From: IOR16 sp963521065 | GTDB lineage: Bacteria; Bacillota; Clostridia; Peptostreptococcales; Anaerovoracaceae | Length of the DNA stretch: 64,000 bases | Direction: 5' to 3' | Assembly (NCBI GenBank): GCA_963521065.1 | Contig: CAUQTI010000015.1 | Coordinates: forward strand, 8,380-72,379 | Shown: one piece after another, positions 44,981 through 53,375 of the stretch | Layout: each line of letters begins with the position of its first letter | How positions within the stretch are numbered: the first letter of the stretch is position 1 | Position numbers and translations under genes: made by a program | The notes under the pieces: model-generated | The model's database searches: none | What the model was told of the DNA's origin: nothing | What the model saw: the letters and a program-made list of their open reading frames with translations, nothing else

Positions 44981-45036
44981 AAAAAATACCATGCAAAAAA
45001 TTTCCACTATGAATTTTATTGCACGGTATTTTTTTA
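44981..45036 (+). terminator. Rho-independent terminator after the response regulator gene
   Basis: AAAAAATACC and TGCAA pair with TTGCA and GGTATTTTTT around a roughly 20-base loop. The A-run and T-run make it potentially bidirectional. Confidence 0.8.
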
Positions 45037-45153
45037 TGCATAAATTGAAACTGCAAATAATAAAATACATAGAATTTCTTTAAGTTGGACAAATTCCTCT
45101 TCAGAAAAAAATATCAGATTGAAAATGCTTGATTTGGAAGGGATAAAAGATTT

Positions 45154-45173
45154 TTCGCTGTATAAAAAGCGAA
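45154..45173 (+). promoter_or_regulatory. Candidate upstream activator site (TTCGC-N10-GCGAA)
   Basis: A perfect 5-bp dyad with a 10-base spacer, centred about 90 bases before the start predicted from the -24/-12 promoter. This is the usual location of an NtrC-type enhancer. Assignment to the 43592 regulator is inferred. Confidence 0.45.
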
Positions 45174-45225
45174 CAAGAAAATGAAAAAATTAAAAAAATC
45201 TCTACCCTACTATGGGAGCTGTATG

Positions 45226-45242
45226 TTGGCATAAGGCTTGCT
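45226..45242 (+). promoter_or_regulatory. Sigma-54 (-24/-12) promoter of the NhaC-type antiporter gene
   Basis: TTGGCAT-N5-TTGCT. The GG and GC dinucleotides are separated by exactly 10 bases, as the sigma-54 consensus requires. The predicted start is near 45253, about 43 bases before the ATG. It lies immediately downstream of a sigma-54 activator gene. Confidence 0.85.
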
Positions 45243-45295
45243 ATATTATAAAAGTGAAATTATAGTTACAAGATATTTTTAATAGGAGGTAATTT

Positions 45296-46729
45296 ATGAA
45301 AAAAGAAACAAAGCGTTTGGAATTTTATGGCGGCGTATGGATGTCTTTTCTGCCGTTTATCGTGTTTTTGACGTTGATTGTCTTGACGACCTTTCATTGG
45401 GCATCTATTTCAGACGGCGCCTTGTGGGTTCCTGCATTTGCGGCGCTGGCAATTCCTTTCTTCCTCGCAAAGAATAAGAAAGATTACGCGGATGCGGTCA
45501 TTGAAGGGATGGCAAGCAAAGAAGCCATTATTCCTGTAGTCTGCTGGATTTTTGCAGGCGTATTCTCAAGAATTTTACGCATGTCTGGCCTTGCATCTGG
45601 TGTTGCGGGTGTTGCAGCCGGATTAGGGGTAAACAGTACTTTGTTCGCAGTGATTACCTTCATTGCATCCGCAGTCTTTGCAACGGCATCGGGAACTGGT
45701 TTCGGTACCATTGCAGCCGGAATGGGAGTTCTTTATCCGGCCGGTGTTGCGCTTGGAGGAAATCCGGGTCTGTTAGCGGGTGCCATCATATCCGGAGCTG
45801 CATTCGGGGACAACCTTGCACCTGTATCAGATACTACTATTTGCTCAGCGACTTCGCAAGGTGTTGACGTGCCGGGTGTTGTGCGTTCCAGACTAAAGTA
45901 TGCTTTGGCAGCAGGAGCAATTACCATTGTAAGTATTTTGATCTATGGAATGATCAGCGGAGGGAGTGCCGGTGTTGTAAGCTCTTATGCGTATGATCCA
46001 AAGACATTAATGATGTTTATACCAGTTGTGATTACAATCTATGTAGCAATTAAAACAGGAGATATTATTATCGCAACCACAATCGGTTCTCTGATTGGAA
46101 TCGTGACGGCCTGTGCATTTGGTCTTTTCGACTTTGTTCAGATTGATGCAGTGAATCCTACGGTTCCGGCAGTTATTTCAGTACATGGCGAAGGACTGGA
46201 TCGTACGGTTGACGGGGTTATTTATACCGGCATTGCGAGTATGCTGCAAGTCTGTATTTTAGCACTTCTGTTGTTCGGCTCCATTTCAATCATGAGAAAA
46301 GGGCAAGGCGATATTCAATTACTGAATGCACTGGGGAAAGTAGCAAAGACTCCATTTTCAGCAGAGGTCACAATTTCGTTAATGGTTATTATACTTTCCG
46401 CACTGATGGGGCTCAATGCACCTGCGATTTTGGCGGTCGGAGCTTCCTTTGCAAAACCAATGGCAAAGCAGCATGGGATCAGCCCTTACCGGACTGCAAA
46501 TCTTATGGATGCACAATCCAACACCTTATGCTATTGTCTTCCTTGGACTCCGGCGATGATTTATACGCTTGGATTCGCAGCGGACAGCAATGCACCGCTT
46601 AGCGCAGTTCAAATTATGCCATTTGTATTCTATTCCTTTGCAATGCTAGCTGTCATGTTTATCAGTATGGTTCTTGGAATTGGAAGATACGATTTTATGG
46701 ATAAAGTAAAAGAGCAGGAAGCGGCATAA
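45296..46729 (+). CDS. nhaC: NhaC-family Na+/H+ antiporter-like transporter
   Basis: A 477-residue transporter with about 11-12 hydrophobic segments. The family motif GAAFGDNLAPVSDTT is present, with SGTGFGTIAAGMG and MDAQSNTLCYCLPWTP. The family includes Na+/H+ antiporters and relatives that exchange organic acids such as malate and lactate, so the substrate is open. GGAGG lies upstream. Control by a sigma-54 promoter and a two-component system whose sensor carries a solute-binding domain suggests a carbon- or amino-acid-linked exchanger rather than simple pH homeostasis. That last point is inference. Confidence 0.85.
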   Translation: MKKETKRLEFYGGVWMSFLPFIVFLTLIVLTTFHWASISDGALWVPAFAALAIPFFLAKNKKDYADAVIEGMASKEAIIPVVCWIFAGVFSRILRMSGLASGVAGVAAGLGVNSTLFAVITFIASAVFATASGTGFGTIAAGMGVLYPAGVALGGNPGLLAGAIISGAAFGDNLAPVSDTTICSATSQGVDVPGVVRSRLKYALAAGAITIVSILIYGMISGGSAGVVSSYAYDPKTLMMFIPVVITIYVAIKTGDIIIATTIGSLIGIVTACAFGLFDFVQIDAVNPTVPAVISVHGEGLDRTVDGVIYTGIASMLQVCILALLLFGSISIMRKGQGDIQLLNALGKVAKTPFSAEVTISLMVIILSALMGLNAPAILAVGASFAKPMAKQHGISPYRTANLMDAQSNTLCYCLPWTPAMIYTLGFAADSNAPLSAVQIMPFVFYSFAMLAVMFISMVLGIGRYDFMDKVKEQEAA

Positions 46730-46760
46730 ATTTAAAACATGCCCCCCATATACTTGAAAT

Positions 46761-46860
46761 AACCTTCCTTCAAGACGATTTGAAGCGGCATTCTGTTTCG
46801 CATTTGATAGAGCTGACTTGAAGAACATGAGAGATGCGAGCGAGGCGGAGGAAGGTTTTT
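46761..46860 (+). other. Structured palindromic element downstream of nhaC
   Basis: The ends pair perfectly: AACCTTCCT (46761-46769) with AGGAAGGTT (46849-46857), the latter followed by a T-run. Inside are two further helices, CTTCAA/TTGAAG (46768-46785, sharing two bases with the outer arm) and CGCAT/ATGCG (46799-46838). It could be a branched terminator, a small RNA or a palindromic repeat. The remaining gap (46730-47090) holds no gene. Confidence 0.5.
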
Positions 46861-46898
46861 CAATATTATAAAAAGTTAATAGAAACTTAAGGAAAGAG

Positions 46899-46938
46899 GA
46901 ACTCCGTTATGATAAAATAAAAAAAGGAGTTCTTTTTT
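46899..46938 (+). terminator. Rho-independent terminator
   Basis: GAACTCC / GGAGTTC stem with a 20-base loop and a following TTTTTT tract. It lies between nhaC and the ABC-transporter operon. Confidence 0.75.
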
Positions 46939-46992
46939 GTCGAAAACAAATAAATGATTTGTAATAACATAAAAAATATTTTTTACCATTGT

Positions 46993-47021
46993 TTTTGGAA
47001 AAAAGATAAAAAATTTATAAT
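46993..47021 (+). promoter_or_regulatory. Probable promoter of the ABC-transporter operon
   Basis: TTTTGG and TATAAT with 17 bases between, about 70 bases before the ATG at 47091. The -35 is poor and the -10 perfect. Confidence 0.5.
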
Positions 47022-47090
47022 TTCTTTGAAACATTTTAGGGATAAAGAGCGTCTAATTATATACAAGATGGGTAAAAGGGGACTTGCAAA

Positions 47091-47831
47091 ATGGGAAATC
47101 AGACGGTGCCGTCTTCCAGTGGTGAAAGAAAACCATTGATTGAAGTGAAACATGTACGGAAAATATACCGAATGGGCGATGAAAAGGTCGTCGCTTTAAA
47201 CGATATCAATCTTACAATTGAAAAGGGTGAAATTGCGTGTTTTCTTGGCACGTCGGGATCGGGAAAATCCACATTTCTCAATATGGTAGCCGGTTTGGAA
47301 AAGCCGACAAGAGGTGAGATTTTTATCGGGGGGATTCCGATTCATAAACTAAATGAAGCGAATGTAACTTTGTTTCGTCAGAAAAATATCGGTTTTATAT
47401 TTCAGGCATATCACCTGATGACAATGATGACAGCGGTAGAGAATGTAAGCTTGCCGCTGATTTTTCGTGGAGTGGAAAAAAAGAAGCGCAACGCAGTGGC
47501 GAAGGAAATGCTTCAAGCGGTGGGACTGAAAGGCTACGAAAAGCGAAAGCCGTCTCAAATGTCGGGGGGGCAGCAGCAGCGCGTTGGAATCGCAAGAGCA
47601 CTCGCAGGCAATCCTAAAATCATTTTTGCGGATGAGCCTACCGGTAATTTGGATACCAATACAACCAAAGAAGTGATGGATTTGATTGTGAATCAAGTAA
47701 GAAGGCACGATCAGACCCTGATTCTGGTAACACATGATCGGAGCATTGCAAGTTATGCAGATAAGGTCGTTACCATTCAAGATGGCGATATTGTAAACAT
47801 AGAACTGAAAAAGAACGAAAAAAAATTATAA
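47091..47831 (+). CDS. ABC transporter ATP-binding protein (MacB/LolD type)
   Basis: A 246-residue ATPase. Walker A is LGTSGSGKSTFLN, the Q-loop is IGFIFQAYHLM, the signature is MSGGQQQRVGIARAL, Walker B and the switch are IIFADEPTGNLD and LVTHDRS. The MacB/LolD/FtsE-like subfamily works with FtsX-type permeases in mechanotransmission or export. It lies 29 bp before a large surface protein and two genes before its permease, forming a three-gene set. AAGGGG precedes the ATG at about 10 bases. Confidence 0.92.
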   Translation: MGNQTVPSSSGERKPLIEVKHVRKIYRMGDEKVVALNDINLTIEKGEIACFLGTSGSGKSTFLNMVAGLEKPTRGEIFIGGIPIHKLNEANVTLFRQKNIGFIFQAYHLMTMMTAVENVSLPLIFRGVEKKKRNAVAKEMLQAVGLKGYEKRKPSQMSGGQQQRVGIARALAGNPKIIFADEPTGNLDTNTTKEVMDLIVNQVRRHDQTLILVTHDRSIASYADKVVTIQDGDIVNIELKKNEKKL

Positions 47832-47860
47832 GAGGGGACGAAGGAGGAAATTTCGTAACA

Positions 47861-49897
47861 ATGAATGGTGTGAATCAAAAAGAAACGCTGAGAGGATCAA
47901 AGCGTATGAGACAATTTTTTAGCGGCTTTTTAGCGCTGTTATTAGCAGTCGGCTTTTTAAATTTTCCGGATGCTGTTTACGCGGCAGGCTCAATTAATAT
48001 TCGACATATGGGAGGTTATTCCGGCGCACAAGGCGAAGAAGTAACGGTGAATATGGTAGTGGAGAATGCAACTGCTGATTCTCTGGAATTTGATAAAGCT
48101 ACCTTGTATCTTTCCGGAGATGGGGTGTCTTCAAAAGAAATTAGCGGCAGTAAAATTACTGTGCTTGCAGGGAAAAATTACAGCTTGAATTTTAAAGCCA
48201 GTATTCGAAACTCGGCTGAAGTTGGGGACAGCAATTTGACAGTTACTCTGTACAACAATGACAAGGTGGTGGCATCCCAGTCGTTCAGTGATGATTTTGA
48301 AGTATATGATAAAAGTTCTGTGCCAAGCAGCGGCTATACAGGGGACTATATCGTCAGCTTTGACATTGAGTGTAATACCAACCATGCAGAGGGCCTGCTC
48401 GCCGGTTCCGATAATGTTTTAACGGTAGAGCTCTTCAACAGAGGGAATACCTATGTAAAAAATACGGAGATCAGCTTGACTCTGCCGGAGGGAATTACGC
48501 CTTATCATTCTGCAGCTTCTGTGAATGCCGGTTATATTACAATCGGCAGCCGTTACACTGCGAAATTTCCGCTGACGGTCGATTCTAAGATGGAAAGCAA
48601 GAACTACCCGATTGAAGTAAACATATCCGGAGCGGATACAAGAAATTCTTCTCAAAGTGTAAAAAAAGTATTTTATCTGCCTGTTGTTGCAGGGAACAGT
48701 ACATATTCCACAGACAACGTCGAGGTTACGGACGTATCCATACCGAACCAGGTGCTTGGCGGGGATGATTTCACCCTTTCCTTTGCGGTAAAGAATCAAG
48801 GCAGTACAGATGCAAGTGATTTAAAAATATCGGTGGAAATGCCGGAGGGGATCGTCAATAAAACGAAAAATGTATTTTCTTTAAAGAAATTAGAGAAAAA
48901 CAGTACAAAGAACTATAGCGTTACCATGGTGTGTCCGGACAAGACAACCGAAAAATATTACTCCTTTAAGATTAGCGTAGAGCCGCTGAGCGGAAAAGAA
49001 GGCAGCGCCGTTTCCCAATTCGCAGGAACGCTTGTAAAGGGTGTCGCAGGGAATTCAAAGACGCCGCAGCTTATGGTGGAATCTTATAACTATGGAGGTT
49101 CTTATGTGCAGGCCGGGGATGAATTTATACTAGACTTAGGGATTTATAACACGAATAAAACACAGGATTTACAAAATATTAAGGTCACCGTTACTTCGGA
49201 AGATGGAACCTTTATCCCTGTGCAGAGCAGTAATTCCTTCTATGTAGACGAGATAAAGGCGAAGCAGCGAACTGCACATTCTCTTCATATGACGACAAAA
49301 CGTGACTCTGAGCAGAAAACCTCAAGCTTGACCGTCGATATGAGCTATGAGGACGGGGAAGGCAACGCACTTACCGCAAAAGATATTATTTCAATTCCGA
49401 TTATGCAGGAAACGAGGCTTGTGATTGACGATATTATTGCTCCTTCTGAGCTTTACGCCGGAATGCAGACAGGAACTTCCTTAAAGTTTTACAATATGGG
49501 AAAAACCGTTTTAAATAATCTGCGTGTGGATGTGAGCGGCGATTTTGACACGATGGAATCCAACCTCTACTACGTGGGGAATATGGAGGCCGGAAAGAGC
49601 GATTCCTTTGATTTCTCTTTTACGCCGAGGCAGGAAGGTGCAATGACGGGTATCGTTACCTTTATTTATGAAAATGCATCTGGGGAAGAAATGCGTTTTG
49701 AGAAGCCGTTTGAATTTCAGGTTATGTCAGAAATGCCATTTGAAGACCCCGAAATGATGCCCGAAGAAGAAGTTAAAAAGAAGCCGTGGCTGGCAATTGG
49801 GATTGGAGCGGCAGCTCTGGTTGTAATCGGCGGATTTATTTTCTGGAAAAAGAGAAGGCAGAAAAAGCTTCATCAGGAGATGGAAATCGATGAATAA
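47861..49897 (+). CDS. Secreted, membrane-anchored CARDB/COG1361-type multidomain protein of an ABC system
   Basis: A 678-residue extracellular protein. A signal peptide ends at VYAAGS (core FLALLLAVGFLNF). Then come several Ig-like, CARDB-type beta domains rich in Asn, Ser and Thr, with repeated segments such as 'NQGSTDASDLKISVEMPEG' and 'NRGNTYVKNTEISLTLPEG'. A C-terminal membrane helix (IGIGAAALVVIGGFIF) is followed by a basic, then acidic tail. ATG 47861 follows GGAGG at a longish spacing; ATG 47906 directly before the signal core is an alternative. It occupies the operon position of the periplasmic adaptor (MacA-like) and overlaps the permease gene by 8 bp, so it is probably the extracytoplasmic partner. 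Confidence 0.8.
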   Translation: MNGVNQKETLRGSKRMRQFFSGFLALLLAVGFLNFPDAVYAAGSINIRHMGGYSGAQGEEVTVNMVVENATADSLEFDKATLYLSGDGVSSKEISGSKITVLAGKNYSLNFKASIRNSAEVGDSNLTVTLYNNDKVVASQSFSDDFEVYDKSSVPSSGYTGDYIVSFDIECNTNHAEGLLAGSDNVLTVELFNRGNTYVKNTEISLTLPEGITPYHSAASVNAGYITIGSRYTAKFPLTVDSKMESKNYPIEVNISGADTRNSSQSVKKVFYLPVVAGNSTYSTDNVEVTDVSIPNQVLGGDDFTLSFAVKNQGSTDASDLKISVEMPEGIVNKTKNVFSLKKLEKNSTKNYSVTMVCPDKTTEKYYSFKISVEPLSGKEGSAVSQFAGTLVKGVAGNSKTPQLMVESYNYGGSYVQAGDEFILDLGIYNTNKTQDLQNIKVTVTSEDGTFIPVQSSNSFYVDEIKAKQRTAHSLHMTTKRDSEQKTSSLTVDMSYEDGEGNALTAKDIISIPIMQETRLVIDDIIAPSELYAGMQTGTSLKFYNMGKTVLNNLRVDVSGDFDTMESNLYYVGNMEAGKSDSFDFSFTPRQEGAMTGIVTFIYENASGEEMRFEKPFEFQVMSEMPFEDPEMMPEEEVKKKPWLAIGIGAAALVVIGGFIFWKKRRQKKLHQEMEIDE

Positions 49898-51227
49898 TTG
49901 GGATTTAATCAGTCTATGCGGAAGAAACCTTCTGCGGAGGCGAACCAGAACTCTGTTGGCAATTATGGGAGTTGTTGTGGGGACCTGTGCAATTGTTGTT
50001 ATGCTCTCCATCGGTTTCGGGTTGTCTGCCAGCTTTCAGGAACAAATCGAAAGCTATGGGAATCTGCATCTGGTGAATGTCCGCACGGGAGGCGGCGGAA
50101 TGGGTTCTAACGCGAGTGGAGATAAGAAGCCCGCAGTACTGGATAATAAAACAATTTCAGAGATTGAGCGGATTGAAGGTGTAGATGCGGCTTCTCCAAC
50201 GATCTCAGAATATTTAACTCTTGTTATTGGAAAATATATTGCACAATCAGAAGTGATTGGGATTCGTCCGGAAGTCATGCAGAAGTTTGGATACGATGTC
50301 GAGGACGGCCGCCTTTTACAGCAGGGAGATAAGTACGCTGTTGTCTTTGGAAATCAAGTGCCGACATGGTTTTACAACCCCAAGAAAACGCAGGATTATA
50401 GCTGGGGTGGTGAGCCTCAGGTAGATGTTCTTACCAACAAACTAATGATTACGGGAGATTATGAATACGGGCAGAAAAGACAAAGCTCTCCCGATGAAGA
50501 AAAAATTATATATCCGGAATACAAGGCAAAAGGCGTGGGGATTTTAGCAAATCCTAATGATGAGTCCGCGTGGAGCGCGTATATGAGCTTAGAGGGGCTG
50601 GAGCAAATTCAAAAAGATTTGAAAAAAGCAAGGAAAGAGAATACAGGTTTTCAGACAAAGGGATACGAGCAGGTTATGGTTTACGTTGGAAATATTAACG
50701 ACGTGGAGGCCGTAAGTGAAACGATAAGAGGCATGGGCTTTCAGACAGACAGTTTGAATGACTGGCTAAAATCTATGCAGGATACGGCACGCATGATTCA
50801 AGGCATCTTGGGAGGAATCGGAGCGATTTCCCTTTTAGTGGCAGCACTTGGTATTACGAACACTATGATTATGTCTATTTATGAGAGAACGAAGGAAATT
50901 GGCGTCATGAAGGTCATTGGTGCAAATTTGCGAGACATTAAAAGGATGTTTTTATTAGAAGCCGCAATGATTGGTTTTCTGGGGGGAATTACTGGATTGG
51001 CATTAAGCTATATCTTGTCGCTTTTAATGAATACAGTGCTCTTAGGAGCAATGAGCAGTGTTCTGGGAAGCATAGGCGGAGGAATGGGATCGACGGTTTC
51101 CATCATTCCATGGTGGGTTGCCGTAGGCTCGTTGATTTTCTCTACCTCAATTGGTGTTCTTTCTGGATATCATCCTGCACGCCGTGCGATGAATTTAAGT
51201 GCGTTAGAAAGCTTGAAAAATGAATAA
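49890..51227 (+). CDS. ABC transporter permease (FtsX/MacB type)
   Basis: A 445-residue permease of the MacB class. The N-terminal helix (TLLAIMGVVVGTCAIVVMLSI) is followed by a large extracytoplasmic MacB-PCD domain (about residues 45-285). Three C-terminal helices carry ISLLVAALGITNTMIMSIYERTKEIGVMK and the PARRAMNLSALESL end, which are hallmark FtsX/MacB sequences. It overlaps the CARDB gene. The likely cargo is a peptide, lipid-linked molecule or signal, but nothing in the sequence identifies it. Confidence 0.9.
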   Translation: MNNWDLISLCGRNLLRRRTRTLLAIMGVVVGTCAIVVMLSIGFGLSASFQEQIESYGNLHLVNVRTGGGGMGSNASGDKKPAVLDNKTISEIERIEGVDAASPTISEYLTLVIGKYIAQSEVIGIRPEVMQKFGYDVEDGRLLQQGDKYAVVFGNQVPTWFYNPKKTQDYSWGGEPQVDVLTNKLMITGDYEYGQKRQSSPDEEKIIYPEYKAKGVGILANPNDESAWSAYMSLEGLEQIQKDLKKARKENTGFQTKGYEQVMVYVGNINDVEAVSETIRGMGFQTDSLNDWLKSMQDTARMIQGILGGIGAISLLVAALGITNTMIMSIYERTKEIGVMKVIGANLRDIKRMFLLEAAMIGFLGGITGLALSYILSLLMNTVLLGAMSSVLGSIGGGMGSTVSIIPWWVAVGSLIFSTSIGVLSGYHPARRAMNLSALESLKNE

Positions 51228-51266
51228 TAAAAATGGTTATATCCTGTGGAGTTAGGTGGTGGATCT

Positions 51267-51713
51267 ATGGAAAAAATCAAACAAAAAATTGGGAAGCTGG
51301 CAAATTTAGTCTTTTACTTATGCAGTCTTTTGGAGGGGATTATTTCAATCATTATCTTACTGGTCATCGTGATAGAAACTATTTTTTTGGTAGAGCGGTT
51401 CGATGTCCTTGATTTTCAGAATATAGCGTCTGGGCAGATTAATTCACTTCTAGGCAGTATCCTTTGGCTGGTTATTGGATTGGAGTTTATTAAAATGCTC
51501 ATGGAGCATTCACATGGAGCGGTGTTAGAAGTCTTGCTTTTTGCGATTGCGCGGCAGATGATTGTCGAGCACACGTCTATGGTAGAAAATTTTTTCGCCG
51601 TTGCTGCGATTGCAGGTATTTTTGCAATCCGAAAATTCTTATATAATAAGGATGAGGACAAGGAGCCTGTTTTGGGAAGTAAGTTCTTCCCACCCAAACA
51701 AAAGCAAGAGTAA
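51267..51713 (+). CDS. PsiE-like small membrane protein
   Basis: A 148-residue protein with four hydrophobic helices: LVFYLCSLLEGIISIIILLV, LLGSILWLVIGLEFI, VLEVLLFAIARQMIV and NFFAVAAIAGIFAIRKFL. The pattern resembles the PsiE (phosphate-starvation-inducible) family, whose function is unknown. A GTG at 51246 opens the frame earlier, but ATG 51267 follows GGTGGTGG. It closes the ABC operon ahead of a strong terminator. Confidence 0.65.
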   Translation: MEKIKQKIGKLANLVFYLCSLLEGIISIIILLVIVIETIFLVERFDVLDFQNIASGQINSLLGSILWLVIGLEFIKMLMEHSHGAVLEVLLFAIARQMIVEHTSMVENFFAVAAIAGIFAIRKFLYNKDEDKEPVLGSKFFPPKQKQE

Positions 51714-51734
51714 ATGATGGAACAATAGAAAAAG

Positions 51735-51769
51735 AAGCGCGGTGACAAATCAATCACTGCGCTTTTTCG
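51735..51769 (+). terminator. Rho-independent terminator after the PsiE-like gene
   Basis: An 11-bp stem (AAGCGCGGTGA with TCACTGCGCTT, one G-T pair), an 8-base loop and a T-run. Confidence 0.9.
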
Positions 51770-51803
51770 TATGTACAGAAAATAAAGTTTAACTGTTTTT
51801 AAA

Positions 51804-52919
51804 TTAGTTCTCTTGGAACAGATAGGCATTTACTGGATTTCCGAAATCAACACCATCCGCAACGTTTCCCCAAATCTCACTGTCGAGCGCAATGGAGAGC
51901 CAAGGTCTTTTTGATTCCCCATCATAAAGATAAAAGGTATATTGTGTTCCGTGGGTAATATAATTTTCCCTATAAATCATTCGTCCTTTATCATCATAAT
52001 GTATTTTGCCAAAGGAGTCAGCCGTTCCATATACCTCATCAGACCGTGTATAGTCTACGGTGCGAAGAAGACCATTTTTTTGGTAGGTGAGATTAATCTC
52101 GTTTAGAATATCAGATTTGTTATTTGTGGCATCTGCAATTTTCACAAGCTTTTCGGATGTATCATAGGTGCATGTAAAGTCACGTCCGGGATTATTATTG
52201 TATAAATCAGCAGTATAAGCAGTCCATTTTCCGTCGTCATCAAATTCAGTATAATCTTTGTAAATCCAAAATTTTTGATTTATGTTCAGGACATCCGCAG
52301 CAATACCATTATTATTTCCTGTATTTTCATATTTTGTAATGAAAGGAAATGGAAGACTGCTTAGATACTCATAATCGATTGCAGCGACCAAATTTTTCTT
52401 TGTATCGAGCAGGCTCTCGTGACTTGTACGTTGTTGAGAGTCACAAGTGTAGGAAAGATAGCCTATGTTTTGAAAGTCACTTGAATTTATGGTTGTACAG
52501 ATGATTGCATTCTGTGTTACATCTGCATTTTCAACCTGAATACCAGAAGGGCTGCCATAAAGGTAAAAAACAAAACTCATTTTCCCTTTTGCTTCTTCTG
52601 AATAATGCTCCACAAGGGGGCGTCCGTTATCGTACGTTACAGAGTCCGGAGCTTCTTTATAGGTTTCCGCTTTTTGAAGGTATTCCTTAATAAGCAGTTT
52701 TTTCTGTTTTTCTTCTAGAGAAGAAGAGAGATAAATTGTATCACGAAGTTTTTGCTCTCTTGCCTTTGAGTCAGAATCCCCCTCAAAATTATTATTAAAA
52801 GAGAGAATCGTCTGCACCGCTTCTGGGGCGGGACTTTCCGTGTTATCGCCTGAATTTTGACTGGCACACGATGTAAATAAAATAGTGAAAACTACAATTG
52901 AAAACAAGATTCGTTTCAT
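51804..52919 (-). CDS. Putative lipoprotein of unknown function
   Basis: A 371-residue exported lipoprotein. The signal peptide MKRILFSIVVFTILFTSC ends in a lipobox (FTSC, Cys18). An acidic, Ser/Asn-rich linker follows, then a domain with several short beta-strand repeats of the YD/RHS-like type, such as GKIHYDDKGRMIYRENYI and TADLYNNNPGRDFTCTYD, and many aromatic residues. No catalytic motif is recognised. AAGGAG precedes the ATG. It is a single gene, convergent with the ABC operon, with its own promoter and a roughly 135-base leader. Confidence 0.75.
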   Translation of the reverse strand: MKRILFSIVVFTILFTSCASQNSGDNTESPAPEAVQTILSFNNNFEGDSDSKAREQKLRDTIYLSSSLEEKQKKLLIKEYLQKAETYKEAPDSVTYDNGRPLVEHYSEEAKGKMSFVFYLYGSPSGIQVENADVTQNAIICTTINSSDFQNIGYLSYTCDSQQRTSHESLLDTKKNLVAAIDYEYLSSLPFPFITKYENTGNNNGIAADVLNINQKFWIYKDYTEFDDDGKWTAYTADLYNNNPGRDFTCTYDTSEKLVKIADATNNKSDILNEINLTYQKNGLLRTVDYTRSDEVYGTADSFGKIHYDDKGRMIYRENYITHGTQYTFYLYDGESKRPWLSIALDSEIWGNVADGVDFGNPVNAYLFQEN

Positions 52920-53062
52920 ACAAGTACTCCTTCACAGTATATAAGTGATTCCAGCAAACTAGCTCTTTCGGGGATTGTGCAATTTGTAAAGAACACATAA
53001 AAATTCCGAAGTATGCAAGCCTTTTTGCCGGATCAGTTGGCGCTTACATTTGTTGCTGTGTT

Positions 53063-53091
53063 ATTATACCAAAATATTCCGACAGATACAA
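53063..53091 (-). promoter_or_regulatory. Promoter of the lipoprotein gene (minus strand)
   Basis: Read on the minus strand: TTGTAT, 17 bases, TATAAT. Start expected near 53056, giving a leader of about 135 bases before the ATG at 52919. Confidence 0.7.
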
Positions 53092-53164
53092 TAAATAAAA
53101 TCTGAAGGAAGTGATGTCAAGCGGTAGGTCGATTTATGTAATCGGCAAACTTAGAATAATCAGC

Positions 53165-53193
53165 TTGACTTACTTAGAAAAACAGAATATAAT
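53165..53193 (+). promoter_or_regulatory. Promoter of rplM-rpsI
   Basis: TTGACT, exactly 17 bases, TATAAT: near-consensus sigma-70-type promoter. Start expected near 53200. Confidence 0.85.
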
Positions 53194-53199
53194 ATTCAT

Positions 53200-53375
53200 G
53201 CATTATGTGCAAAATGTAATATTATATAAAAATACTAAGAGATCGTGTAAAGAGCCCTTTTACCGGGGGTTTTTAACATAAGGTACAGGCTGGTTACCGG
53301 CCGAGGCCGAAAGAAGTTATTGCAGTGTAACCGAACACGATTGCTAAAGCAATCTCAGTAGGTATGGAGGTAAAA
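53200..53375 (+). promoter_or_regulatory. rplM leader, candidate L13 autoregulatory RNA
   Basis: About 175 bases of structured leader. A 7-bp closing helix pairs ATCGTGT (53242-53248) with ACACGAT (53335-53341). Inside it lies a GC-rich hairpin around GGCTGGTTACCGGCC (53288-53302). A known L13 leader class exists in Firmicutes; membership here is proposed from position and structure. The interval 52920-53164 upstream holds only the divergent lipoprotein promoter and leader. Confidence 0.5.

Noticed and set aside
46954..47139. 61-codon plus-strand frame before the ABC ATPase
   Set aside because: Poor start context, overlaps the promoter and the real ATPase start; residue content looks random.
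53057..53062. TGTGTT pairing that would close the lipoprotein leader into a pseudoknot
   Set aside because: These bases abut the -10 box and lie upstream of the predicted transcription start, so they should not be in the RNA.
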